Of a stretch of DNA of 64,000 nucleotides, positions 52,619 through 61,597 are shown piece after piece. This DNA comes from Listeria_A hofi (lineage in GTDB: Bacteria > Bacillota > Bacilli > Lactobacillales > Listeriaceae). Numbering within the stretch: position 1 is the stretch's first letter; each line of letters starts with the position of its first letter. The translations under genes and the position numbers were made by a program. The stretch spans positions 47,052 to 111,051 of the forward strand of contig NZ_CAUYTL010000006.1 in NCBI RefSeq assembly GCF_963575615.1, given 5' to 3'. The notes beneath the pieces were generated by a model. It searched no databases and was not told where the DNA came from. It was given only the letters and a program-made list of their open reading frames with translations.

Positions 52619-54061
52619 ATGAAGGATACCATTTCTAAATCAGGCTATAGGAAATTAAAACTGTTGAATTACCTTTTGTTTAGTGAGGATAGAGTGCAAA
52701 AGAAATATTTGGCCAATCGGTTGAGTATTTCGGTTCCAACCCTTGAAACCTATGTGCAAGAAATCAATGAGGATTTGGAAGACTTTGTGTTTATTTCGAA
52801 TGAGGACAAGCGCTATTGCTTAACACGAAGGCAAGATATTAATTTCGATACGTTGACGGCGTTCATGATTAAGCATAGCTTTTCGTTTGATATTATTATC
52901 GCCACGTTGCGTGGGCAGGAAAAAACGGTGAATAGTTGGCTTGAGGAAAGGTTTATGAGTAGGACGGCTTTTTATGGAAAGCTAAAGGAACTAGATAATT
53001 TGCTAGCGCGAAGTAACTTGATTCTAGAGAAAAACCCGATTTTTATTGCGGGAAATGAGCTTAATATTCGCTTCTTTTACGTGCATGTTTTGGCCAAAGC
53101 TTTTCCGATTACTGGTTGGATTATTCAAGATTTTTCCTATGAGGATTTTGAGCCATTTATTCAGAAACTAGAAGATCAGCTAGGCATTTATTTTTCGCCG
53201 AGTACGCGTGTGGAATATGCGATTTCGCTCGGTGTGATGTTGACGCGTTTTCAGCATGGGAAATTCGTTCAATTAGACGCGTACCAGAGGAAATATTGGG
53301 AGGAAGCGGTTCGTTATTTTCAGGTGCCTCAATTTGATTTCAGTGATTTGGAGAAATTAGTCGATACACCGATTCCTGATTTAGAGCTGTATTTGCTGTT
53401 TTTATCGCATTTCTTAGTACCTTTTACGTACTACGATAGGAAAAAAATCACAGAAAGACTATCACAGGAAGTCGTTTATTTAAAACCATTGCGCGATTTA
53501 GTCGAGACTTTAGTGAACTTTTTCTTTCATGACAAGCCATACAATACAGACATGTTGAAAGTGTACCTGCTCAATTTTCTTGTGCGTTTCGTATTCGTTG
53601 GAAAAATTACCGATTTGCTAGACATTAACTATTTCTCTAAAAAAATATCGCCAGTGATATTTTCGAAGGCGAGAGTGGATGAAAAAGTAAACCGATTATT
53701 GAAAACAACGGATTACGGCGTGTTGAAGAATAACCGGGCGACAATTAGTCAATATGCCTTTGATTTATTCAATGTTTTCATGCTGGACAAGCAAAAAGAG
53801 GCGCAGCTAACGATTAAAATTGTCGCGAAGAACGGAAGCATTTGGGAGGAATACCTCAAAACCATTTTGCGAAAAAGGTACCCTACGAATGCTATTACTT
53901 TTTCGAATGATTTAGAATCTAAGGAACATTTGCCGCAGTATGACTTGATTATTAGTGATTTTCCGATTGAAAATAATTATGGTTGCCCGCTGCTTACGTG
54001 GAATTTCCCACCGACAAAAAAAGAATTAGAAGGCTTGGAGTCTTTTTTGAAACCAGTGTGA
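52619..54061 (+). CDS. Mga-like transcriptional regulator within set 2
   Basis: A 480-residue relative of the protein at 19821. N-terminal HTH (RVQKKYLANRLSISVPTLETYVQEINEDL, near 24-52), second HTH-like segment (RTAFYGKLKELDNLLAR), PRD-like middle, and a degenerate EIIB-like end (AQLTIKIVAKNGSIWEEYL). I chose ATG 52619, seven bases after AAAGGGG; the frame opens seven codons earlier without a site. It is only 29 bases after the LRR-SGNH gene and so cotranscribed with it. Confidence 0.72.
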   Translation: MKDTISKSGYRKLKLLNYLLFSEDRVQKKYLANRLSISVPTLETYVQEINEDLEDFVFISNEDKRYCLTRRQDINFDTLTAFMIKHSFSFDIIIATLRGQEKTVNSWLEERFMSRTAFYGKLKELDNLLARSNLILEKNPIFIAGNELNIRFFYVHVLAKAFPITGWIIQDFSYEDFEPFIQKLEDQLGIYFSPSTRVEYAISLGVMLTRFQHGKFVQLDAYQRKYWEEAVRYFQVPQFDFSDLEKLVDTPIPDLELYLLFLSHFLVPFTYYDRKKITERLSQEVVYLKPLRDLVETLVNFFFHDKPYNTDMLKVYLLNFLVRFVFVGKITDLLDINYFSKKISPVIFSKARVDEKVNRLLKTTDYGVLKNNRATISQYAFDLFNVFMLDKQKEAQLTIKIVAKNGSIWEEYLKTILRKRYPTNAITFSNDLESKEHLPQYDLIISDFPIENNYGCPLLTWNFPPTKKELEGLESFLKPV

Positions 54062-54128
54062 GAGGCCTAATTTTCCCAAAACGACAAGGATGGAATGAAA
54101 TAATTTTGGAAGAAAGGTGAAGGAAGCT

Positions 54129-55385
54129 ATGAAAATAACAACAATTGGTTTGGGGTATATTGGATTTCCGACTTCTGTTCTATTCGCGATGCATGGGCAT
54201 CAAGTGATTGGTGTGGATGTGAATCGGCGAGTGGTGGAAATGCTGAGTCGAGGGACAGTGCATATTGAGGAGCCTGGTTTGCAGGAGTTGTATCAGGAGG
54301 CGCGAGTGCTGGGGAATTTTCAAGTTTCACAGACGCCGAGCGCTTCGGATGCTTTTATTATTGCGGTGCCGACACCGAATAGAGATGATGCGTATAAATC
54401 GTGTGACCTTTCTTATGTGAAAGCCGCGATTACAAGCGTGGTACCTTATTTGAAAAATGGTGATTTGCTGATTATCGAGTCGACGATTGCGCCGCGGACG
54501 ATGGAGGATGTTGTGCGACCGATGATTCAGGCGGCTGGTTTTACAGTTGGCGTCGATGTGTACTTGGCGCATTGCCCAGAGCGGGTTTTGCCAGGAAATA
54601 TTGCTTATGAATTAGTGCATAATCCGCGCATTATCGGTGGTGTGACGCCAGTTTGTACAGAAAAAGCGAAGAAGTTGTACGCGAGCGTTGTGCAGGGTGC
54701 GCTCATTTCCGCTACGGCGAGTGAGGCTGAGCTGAGCAAATTGATGGAAAATACGTTTCGTGACGTTAATATTGCGTTAGCAAATGAGCTCGCAAAAATT
54801 GGCGGTGACCTGCAAATCGATGCATTAAAGGTCATCGAAATGGCGAATTATCATCCTCGGGTGAATCTACATGCGCCGGGGCCAGGTGTCGGTGGGCACT
54901 GCTTGGCGGTTGACCCGTATTTTGTGGCAGCAGCTGCGCCAAGTTTTTCACCACTTATTCAAACAGCGCGAGGGATTAATACATCGATGCCACATTATGT
55001 GGTGAGTCTGACGGAGAAATTGATGCAAGATGCACCGACGCAGAAAATCGCGGTTTTCGGACTCGCCTATAAAGGAAATATTGATGATACGCGTGAAAGT
55101 CCGGCGATGAAAATTGTGGCGTTGTTAGAAGCGCAAGGCTTTGAGGTAGCGAAATATGATCCACACGTGGCGATTGGTTGCTTGACTATGAAGGAGGCTT
55201 GTTCTGGTAGCTCTTTGATTTTAGTGCTGACGGATCATTCGGAATTTGTCACGATTAGCGAGGAAGCAACGGCGTGTATGGCGCTACCTCATCTTTTGGA
55301 TACTAAAAATATTGTGAAAAGAATGGCGCCAAATGTGAATTATATGAATTTGGGCAATGTGTATCATTATACGAAAAGCTGTTAA
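54129..55385 (+). CDS. WecC-type UDP-ManNAc dehydrogenase
   Basis: A 418-residue close paralogue of the product at 27951: GLGYIGFPTSVLFAMHGH, KLMENTFRDVNIALANELA, GVGGHCLAVDPYF with the catalytic cysteine, YKGNIDDTRESPAM. Expected product UDP-ManNAcA. ATG 54129 follows AAAGGTGAAGGAAG; the GTG at 54117 lies within that site. It lies next to a WecG/TagA transferase, which strengthens a ManNAc-uronate role. The duplicate in set 1 could make the same precursor. Confidence 0.85.
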   Translation: MKITTIGLGYIGFPTSVLFAMHGHQVIGVDVNRRVVEMLSRGTVHIEEPGLQELYQEARVLGNFQVSQTPSASDAFIIAVPTPNRDDAYKSCDLSYVKAAITSVVPYLKNGDLLIIESTIAPRTMEDVVRPMIQAAGFTVGVDVYLAHCPERVLPGNIAYELVHNPRIIGGVTPVCTEKAKKLYASVVQGALISATASEAELSKLMENTFRDVNIALANELAKIGGDLQIDALKVIEMANYHPRVNLHAPGPGVGGHCLAVDPYFVAAAAPSFSPLIQTARGINTSMPHYVVSLTEKLMQDAPTQKIAVFGLAYKGNIDDTRESPAMKIVALLEAQGFEVAKYDPHVAIGCLTMKEACSGSSLILVLTDHSEFVTISEEATACMALPHLLDTKNIVKRMAPNVNYMNLGNVYHYTKSC

Positions 55386-55409
55386 AATACCGAAATGAGG
55401 TTAAAAAGT

Positions 55410-56162
55410 ATGCGCATAAAATTACTAGGTAGTAGGTTAGATGCCTTGACGATGGAGGCCACAGTCGTGAAGGTAGAGCAAATTATTAAAGCACAAATAC
55501 CGATGCAGCATGTAGTTATCAACGCCAATAAGATTAATTTAATGCAAAAAGATGCCAAGTTACGAGCGATTGTAAACAGTTCGGCGCTTATCAATGCGGA
55601 TGGAGCTTCTATTTTGGTAGCGGCAAGAATGTTGAAACTGAATGTCCCAGAACGCGTTGCCGGCATTGATTTGATGGATGAAGTGTTGAAGCTAGCGGAT
55701 AAGCAACGATACCGGGTCTTTTTCTTTGGCGCAGCACAGGAAGTCGTAGCTGAAGTTGTTGCGCAGAGCCATAAAAAATATCCAAACATCCAGATAGCAG
55801 GTTATAAAAACGGTTATTTTGAAGAGCATATGTCAGGGGAAATTGCAGATGATATCCGCGCGAGTAAGGCGGATATTGTCTTTGTCGCGTTTTCGAGCCC
55901 GAAAAAGGAGTTTTGGATTCATGAGCAGCTGGAACGTATGAATGCCCCGTTTGTGATGGGAGTCGGTGGAAGTTTTGATGTGATTGCGGGCAAGACGAAG
56001 CGGGCTCCACGTTGGATGCAAAAAGCAGGTTTGGAATGGTTTTACCGATTTTCACAGGAACCTGTACGAATGTTCGAACGCTATATCAAAGGGAATTTTA
56101 TATTTTTAAGACACATCCTACAAGCAAAAAAAGAAAGCAGGAATACAAAATGCGAATCTTAA
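55410..56162 (+). CDS. WecG/TagA/CpsF-family (GT26) glycosyltransferase
   Basis: A 250-residue enzyme that transfers ManNAc or ManNAcA to a lipid-linked sugar. Conserved features: VVINANKINLMQKD, INADGASILVAAR, ERVAGIDLMDEVL, VFFFGAAQEVV, VAFSSPKKEFWI and GVGGSFDVIAGKTKRAP. ATG 55410 has TGAGG nine bases upstream; the ATG at 55395 lies within that site region and lacks its own. Its last 13 bases overlap the next gene. Confidence 0.9.
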   Translation: MRIKLLGSRLDALTMEATVVKVEQIIKAQIPMQHVVINANKINLMQKDAKLRAIVNSSALINADGASILVAARMLKLNVPERVAGIDLMDEVLKLADKQRYRVFFFGAAQEVVAEVVAQSHKKYPNIQIAGYKNGYFEEHMSGEIADDIRASKADIVFVAFSSPKKEFWIHEQLERMNAPFVMGVGGSFDVIAGKTKRAPRWMQKAGLEWFYRFSQEPVRMFERYIKGNFIFLRHILQAKKESRNTKCES

Positions 56163-57196
56163 TGATTGGGCCGGACGCCAAGGCAAAAGGCGGTATCGCG
56201 ACGGTAATCGCGAATTTTAAACAACACTTCCACTCGAAAAATCATGAAATAAGCTTTTTAGTGACGTGGCAAGAAGGCTCAATAGTGACGCGAATGAAGA
56301 CGACAATTTCTTCTATTTTACGAATTAGATCACGAATCCGTCGCGAAAATATCGATATCGTACATGTGCATATGGCTCAAGACGGCAGTTTTTTTCGGAA
56401 GGCATTGCTCCTTTTGCAAGCAAAGAAGGAGTGCGCGGTAGTTTTACACATACACGCCTCTCAATTCGATGTTTTCTACGATAAGAGCCACCCGTTGATT
56501 CAGAAATATATACGTTATATTTTAGGTGAACCGGATAAAGTGGTAGTTCTAAGTAAAGAGTGGGCACGGTTTTACAACGGATTGACGAAAGTTCCTGTGA
56601 GTATTATTGAGAATGCGGTCGAGATGTCGCCAAGGAACTGTTACAAAGTTGACGCCAAAAATATTGTGATGTTTGGCCGAATCGGCGAGCGGAAAGGCAG
56701 TTATGATGTACTAAAAGTTGCCACAACCATTGGACGAAAATTCCCCGATGTTCGTTTTTATTTATATGGAGACGGCGAATTGGACAAAATGGCGGCACAA
56801 ATAACTGAAATGAACGTAGAAAATGTCATTCTTGGTGGTTGGGTAAAGGAAGCTGAAAAAGAAAAAATTCTACAAAACACAGTCCTTCATGTTTTACCCT
56901 CCTATCACGAAGGTCTCCCAATGGCGATTCTAGAAACAATGGCATACGGCATTCCCAATTTGAGCACAACAGTCGGAGGTATTCCCCAAGCGATTCGCCA
57001 TAAAAAAAACGGTATCCTAATAGAAGCAGGCGATATAGCCAGGTTAGAATCAGAAATTACGCAGTTTTTAACCGATGAGACAATGCGCAGTCACTACTCG
57101 AAAGCCGCATTCGAAACTATAAAAAGCCGATTTTCGATGGATGCCTACCAGCAAAAATGGGAGTCATGTTATTTTAGTATGCAGAAAAGGGTGTGA
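56150..57196 (+). CDS. GT4-family glycosyltransferase, last gene of set 2
   Basis: A 348-residue GT-B enzyme. MRILMIGPDAKAKGGIATVIANF at the start (glycine loop), IVHVHMAQDGSFFRKA, and the donor domain VMFGRIGERKGSYDVLKVA, LPSYHEGLPMAILETMAYGIPNLST (EX7E motif). The start is ATG 56150 behind AAGCAGG; the frame opens 46 codons earlier inside the previous gene without a site. The polysaccharide region ends here. Confidence 0.88.
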   Translation: MRILMIGPDAKAKGGIATVIANFKQHFHSKNHEISFLVTWQEGSIVTRMKTTISSILRIRSRIRRENIDIVHVHMAQDGSFFRKALLLLQAKKECAVVLHIHASQFDVFYDKSHPLIQKYIRYILGEPDKVVVLSKEWARFYNGLTKVPVSIIENAVEMSPRNCYKVDAKNIVMFGRIGERKGSYDVLKVATTIGRKFPDVRFYLYGDGELDKMAAQITEMNVENVILGGWVKEAEKEKILQNTVLHVLPSYHEGLPMAILETMAYGIPNLSTTVGGIPQAIRHKKNGILIEAGDIARLESEITQFLTDETMRSHYSKAAFETIKSRFSMDAYQQKWESCYFSMQKRV

Positions 57197-57199
57197 CAT

Positions 57200-57434
57200 G
57201 TCACTAAATTGTCATATAAAGGACGTGCTATATCTACCTCATCTGAAAAAGTCTTAGTTTATTTTGATAAACTAAATCTTGGTGGTAAAAGGGTAGCTTT
57301 TTTCAAAGTAAGGAGATTAAATTTCGTGATTTTTTTAACTTTTTTAAAAAAAATGAAATATCCTAGTTTCAGCCAACTGATGATCTATACTAAGGTTAAG
57401 CAAGACAAAAACTAAACGAAAGAGGTTGATTTAA
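57200..57434 (+). promoter_or_regulatory. conserved leader/promoter region, copy 1
   Basis: About 235 bases clearly homologous to 61367-61597: shared blocks include ATTGTCATATAAAG, ATATCTACCT, GTAAAAGGGTAG, ATTAAATTTCGT, GAAATATCCTA and CTATACTAAGGTTAAGCAAG. TATACT (57386-57391) is the likely -10 with no good -35, which suggests an activator. The gene follows GAAAGAGG. A 68-codon ORF inside is not conserved in copy 2. Confidence 0.75.
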
Positions 57435-60083
57435 ATGACAAAGAAAAAAAGTATGAAGAAGATGTTAAACGTATTGACGGCCAAGGCGATTATTGTATCA
57501 AGTATTAGTGGAGCGGTACTAACACCCTCTTTAACTGCACTAGCAGCAGAAGATCAGAATGTAATTGGAACAGCGAGCACAGGAACACAAAGTGATAGTT
57601 TACTAAACTTTAATTGGGAACTAGATAGCACAAATAAATTGAAATATTGGCTTTCACAAGGAGCAACAACTGCTTTCACGAATACCGATGTGTATACGAA
57701 GGTTGGAAATGTATACACCACTTCGGATGGATTTAAAACAATAACTGTAAATAGTGATAACTCATTTACATTATCTAGTACGAAGCTTTCTCATACGATT
57801 GCACAAAATGTAGCTACTGAAATAGGCAAAGAGTATACTATATCTACACGTGTGCAGCAAAGCGCTATGCCTGCACAAGATGGTGCACAATTGATCGTAG
57901 GAGATAAAAAAATTGTGCCGACAAGTAAAGACGAACTAGTAAGCTATACGTTTGTAGCGACTTCTACCTCAACAAAAATTAGCTTTGTAAATCAAAAGAA
58001 CGGTGTTGGAACACGTACAATTACATTTGGCGATATCTATGCCGGAAAATCCGAGGCACAGTTAGAAAAAGATAGTGCGGCCATCAATGCACGTGCAGCA
58101 GTCAACAATCTTTTTGAAAATCAAGATCCAACTGGCCAAATTCGTGCAGATTTAACGCAAGCAGAAATTGATGCGGCTCAGAAATTAATTTTCCTTGTAG
58201 CTTCAGCAGCAGAAAGATTACCGATTGGCGACGACCTAAAAAAAGCACAAACACAGCTTAACGAGCGCAATGCACAAAGTAAAGCAGAACAAGAAGCAGC
58301 AGAAAATGCAGTTAAAGCGCTATTCAATAACAATGACGTAGCTGGAACAATCAAAGATACGACAGATCAAGCAGCAATCGACAATGCAAAAGAGTTAGTG
58401 GTTATAGTGAAAGATGCAGACAAAAAAGCTGAGCTAGAATCTCAAATTGCAGAAGCACAAAAACAACTAGATGCAAACGCGGGAGAAGCAGCAGAGCAAG
58501 CGCGTCAAGAAGCAGCAACAAACGCAGTCAAAGAACTTTTCAATAATAATGACGTAACGGGAACAATCAAAGACGCGACAGATCAAGCAGCAATTGACAA
58601 TGCTAAAACAGCTGTAGAAGCAGTCACAAATCCAACTAAAAAAGCAGAACTAACAGCACAACTAGATGAAGCACAAGACCGATTAAACATTCGAATTGCA
58701 AAAATTGGTGTTAGTCAACTTTTCAATAATAATGATGTAACAGGCACAATTAAAGACGTTGTGACACAAGCCTATATTGATGCTATCCAAAACCTTGTAA
58801 ATGAAGTATCGAACCCGGCTGAAAAAGCAAAGTTACAAGCAGACCTAAATAAAGCCCAAGCACAACTAGATGCAAAAGGTGAAGCCACAGAAGACTTAGT
58901 ACGCCAAGAAGCAGCATCGAATGCAGTCAAAGCCCTATTCAACAACGACGACGTGACAGGAGCAATCAAAGAAAGCACAGACCAAGATGCAATCAACAAA
59001 GCAAAAGAACTAGTAGCGGCAGTAACAAACGCAGCGAAAAAAGCAGAATTAGAAGCACAAGTAACAGAAGCACAAAAGCAATTAGATGCAAAGACAGAAG
59101 CGGTAGCAGAACAAGCCCGCCAAGAAGCTGCTAAAAAAGCGGTGGAAGAACTATTCAATAACAATGATGTCACAGGAACAATCAAAGAAGATACAACCCA
59201 AGATGCAATTGATAAAGCAAAAGAACTCGTATCGACCTTGACAGACACAGACAAAAAAGCAGAGTTAGAAGCACAAATAGCAGAAGCACAAAAACAACTA
59301 ACAGACAAAGAAACCAAAGTAGAAGTAAGAGGAAAAGGCAACACGTTCATCTTGCAACAAGATCGCTACCTGACAGGAACATACACTGGTGACGTAGCAT
59401 CAATGAGCGTAGAAGTAAACGGTAAACTTTACTACGGTGGAACAGTTAAAAATGGCGAATTCAGTTTCTATGCCTTAGACAAAATTGCATCAGTAAGTGA
59501 TAAAGTCATCATTAACTTGCACAGTGCAGACAAAACAATCCAAGCATCATTCCCAGTAGTAGTAAAAGAAGCAACAAAAGTAACACAAAACGCCTTCAAA
59601 GTGAAAGATTCCTACATCACAGGAACATTTAACAACTCCGACATCACTAAAATGGGTATCGTTGTAAACGGCAAAGCATACTGGGGCGGAACAGTTGCAG
59701 ATGGTGAATTCAAGTACTATGCCTTAGACAAAATTACTAGCGCAACAGATGAAGTCGTATTAAATTTCTACAGTGCAAACAACGAGTTAATTATCTCGAA
59801 AAATCTTGTTATCACGGCACCAGTTGTAACATCAGGTGACATTACATCTGCAAGCCTAGCAGTTGGAGACAAGAACATCGTTGGAACTATCACAGGCGAC
59901 ATTAAGAGCTTCGGCGTGACAATCGACGGCACAACATACAACGGTGGAACAATCGCAGCAGACGGCACATTCAAGTTCTATGTATCCGACAAGAAATTCA
60001 CAGCAGACAGCGTTATTACAATCGTTGGTTACGACAAAGCAAAAAATGTATTATCAGAAATGAACCTCGTAGTTTCTAAATAA
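57435..60083 (+). CDS. secreted repeat protein with six Cry1Ac D-VI-like repeats and three Ig-like modules
   Basis: An 882-residue protein. Signal peptide with cleavage near ALAA (residue about 38). The jelly-roll-like N-terminal domain (about 45-205) contains NVATEIGKEYTIS, which resembles the carbohydrate-binding-like domain beside the helical domain in Cry1Ac. Six helical repeats (ENQDPTG, then NNNDVAG/NNNDVTG types) reach about 630. Three Ig-like modules of a second subtype follow (RYLTGTYTGDVASMSVEVNG, SYITGTFNNSDITKMGIVVNG, KNIVGTITGDIKSFGVTIDG), with Y.GGTV..G.F.FYALDK. This module subtype also occurs in the LRR-SGNH protein. No anchor motif. Leader and signal peptide are shared with the gene at 61598. 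Confidence 0.78.
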   Translation: MTKKKSMKKMLNVLTAKAIIVSSISGAVLTPSLTALAAEDQNVIGTASTGTQSDSLLNFNWELDSTNKLKYWLSQGATTAFTNTDVYTKVGNVYTTSDGFKTITVNSDNSFTLSSTKLSHTIAQNVATEIGKEYTISTRVQQSAMPAQDGAQLIVGDKKIVPTSKDELVSYTFVATSTSTKISFVNQKNGVGTRTITFGDIYAGKSEAQLEKDSAAINARAAVNNLFENQDPTGQIRADLTQAEIDAAQKLIFLVASAAERLPIGDDLKKAQTQLNERNAQSKAEQEAAENAVKALFNNNDVAGTIKDTTDQAAIDNAKELVVIVKDADKKAELESQIAEAQKQLDANAGEAAEQARQEAATNAVKELFNNNDVTGTIKDATDQAAIDNAKTAVEAVTNPTKKAELTAQLDEAQDRLNIRIAKIGVSQLFNNNDVTGTIKDVVTQAYIDAIQNLVNEVSNPAEKAKLQADLNKAQAQLDAKGEATEDLVRQEAASNAVKALFNNDDVTGAIKESTDQDAINKAKELVAAVTNAAKKAELEAQVTEAQKQLDAKTEAVAEQARQEAAKKAVEELFNNNDVTGTIKEDTTQDAIDKAKELVSTLTDTDKKAELEAQIAEAQKQLTDKETKVEVRGKGNTFILQQDRYLTGTYTGDVASMSVEVNGKLYYGGTVKNGEFSFYALDKIASVSDKVIINLHSADKTIQASFPVVVKEATKVTQNAFKVKDSYITGTFNNSDITKMGIVVNGKAYWGGTVADGEFKYYALDKITSATDEVVLNFYSANNELIISKNLVITAPVVTSGDITSASLAVGDKNIVGTITGDIKSFGVTIDGTTYNGGTIAADGTFKFYVSDKKFTADSVITIVGYDKAKNVLSEMNLVVSK

Positions 60084-60095
60084 GCAGACCTAAAA

Positions 60096-60138
60096 AGGCG
60101 ATAAGAGCTATCAAATCCAGCTTCTTATCGTCTTTTTT
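60096..60138 (+). terminator. terminator of the 882-residue protein gene
   Basis: GGCGATAAGAGCT pairs with AGCTTCTTATCGTC and is followed by TTTTTTAT. Confidence 0.85.
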
Positions 60139-60294
60139 ATGCCTAATAATCTATTTTATTTTGTAAAATATCACATAAAATTCACAAACAACGACACTCA
60201 CATCTGGGTAGAAAGGAAAACGACCTGAAATTTTTGTTAAAGTGAACTTAGCCACAAAAGTGAGCTAAATTAAAAGATTAAGAGGAGACAGGAC

Positions 60295-61287
60295 ATGATT
60301 TTTAGAACACAGATTACCAAGAAAATTTTAGCAACATCTGCAGCATTAGCCATTTTAGGAGGAGCGATTGTTACACCGGTCAATGTACTATCAGTAGCAG
60401 CTGCACAAACAACAGTAGATCCAATGGAATTAGCAGTCAGCCAAAATGTACAAGCATTGTTCAACAACAATAATGTAGCAGGAACTATCAAAGCCGAAAC
60501 GACCCAAACTACAATCAATAGCGTTAAGACTACGATAGCATATGTCTCAAACGCAACGAAAAAAGCAGAATTCACAGCACAAGTTGCAGAAGCTCAAAAA
60601 CAACTTAACGAAAGAACATCTGAAAAACAAGGAAGAGCAGCAGTAAACCAACTTTTCAAAAACAATGATCCAAGCGGTACAATCAAGGATGGGCTGACAC
60701 ACTCATATATCGATGGGATGGAAATGATTGCAAGTTTTGTAACAAATCCAACTGTACGAGCAGAATTACAAGCAGATATTGCTAACGCTCGTGCACAAGT
60801 TGATGGAAAAACAGGCGGAGAAAATGCAGCAGAGCTAGCACGTCAAGAAGCGGCGAAAAAAGCAGTAGAAGGCCTTTTCAATAATAACAATACAGCTGGC
60901 ACAATCAAGGAAAATACAGATCAAGCAGCAGTAGATAGTGCGAAAAAATTAGTAGCGCTAATCACAGATACTACTAAAAAAGCAGAGCTAGAAGCAGCCA
61001 TTGCCAAAGCACAAACTCAAGTAACGGAAAAAGAAACAGCAGTATCCGGAACAGTAGATGCATTCATGCTAAAAACTAGCCGTTATATTACTGGAACATA
61101 CGCAGGCGATATCACATCTATGAGTTTAGATGTGAACGGAAAACGTTACTACGGCGGTACAGTGCACAATGGTACATTTAATTTCTACGCTTTAGATAAA
61201 ATTTTCAATGTAAATGACGTTGTTGTCGTGAATTTACACGGTGCCGATAAAGCTATCAAGACATCTTTAACAGTTACAGTGAAGTAA
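60295..61287 (+). CDS. short secreted repeat protein with three helical repeats and one Ig-like module
   Basis: A 330-residue paralogue. The signal peptide runs to about residue 38 (cleavage near SVAAA). There is no N-terminal jelly-roll domain; the mature protein starts directly with helical repeats (ALFNNNNVAG, QLFKNNDPSG, GLFNNNNTAG), then a single Ig-like module (RYITGTYAGDITSMSLDVNGKRYYGG). Leader and signal peptide differ from the two flanking paralogues, so it is separately controlled. AAGAGGAGACAGG precedes the ATG. Confidence 0.75.
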   Translation: MIFRTQITKKILATSAALAILGGAIVTPVNVLSVAAAQTTVDPMELAVSQNVQALFNNNNVAGTIKAETTQTTINSVKTTIAYVSNATKKAEFTAQVAEAQKQLNERTSEKQGRAAVNQLFKNNDPSGTIKDGLTHSYIDGMEMIASFVTNPTVRAELQADIANARAQVDGKTGGENAAELARQEAAKKAVEGLFNNNNTAGTIKENTDQAAVDSAKKLVALITDTTKKAELEAAIAKAQTQVTEKETAVSGTVDAFMLKTSRYITGTYAGDITSMSLDVNGKRYYGGTVHNGTFNFYALDKIFNVNDVVVVNLHGADKAIKTSLTVTVK

Positions 61288-61366
61288 TGCCCAATGAAAA
61301 TGATTTTTCTGTTAACAATCCAGTATACCATTTAACTTTACTCTCTACTTTGTTAGTATATGTCCA

Positions 61367-61597
61367 GTCACTAGATTGTCATATAAAGTATGCACCATAT
61401 CTACCTTATCAGAAAAAATCATGATTTATTTTGTGATACTAAACCTTGGCAGTAAAAGGGTAGTCCTTTTCAAGGGGAAGAAATTAAATTTCGTATTTTT
61501 TTTAGTTTAAAAAAATTATGAAATATCCTAATTTCATCCAACCGATGCTCTATACTAAGGTTAAGCAAGACAAATACTATTGAAAGAGGTTGATAAA
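61367..61597 (+). promoter_or_regulatory. conserved leader/promoter region, copy 2
   Basis: Homologous to 57200-57434 (see there). TATACT at 61551-61556. The rest of the 61288-61597 gap holds no gene and no evident terminator for the preceding gene. Confidence 0.75.

Noticed and set aside
57209..57415. 68-codon ORF between set 2 and the 882-residue protein gene
   Set aside because: The same region is duplicated at 61367-61597, where the frame is not kept; conservation is at the DNA level, so it reads as a leader.
58772..59350. 192-codon open frame on the minus strand inside the 882-residue protein gene
   Set aside because: It is a shadow of the helical repeats; similar Ser/Ala-rich shadows occur opposite the other repeat genes.
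61300..61320. PrfA-box-like sequence (TGTTAACA)
   Set aside because: Only a half-site; the TTAACANNTGTTAA palindrome is not formed here or upstream of the other genes inspected.
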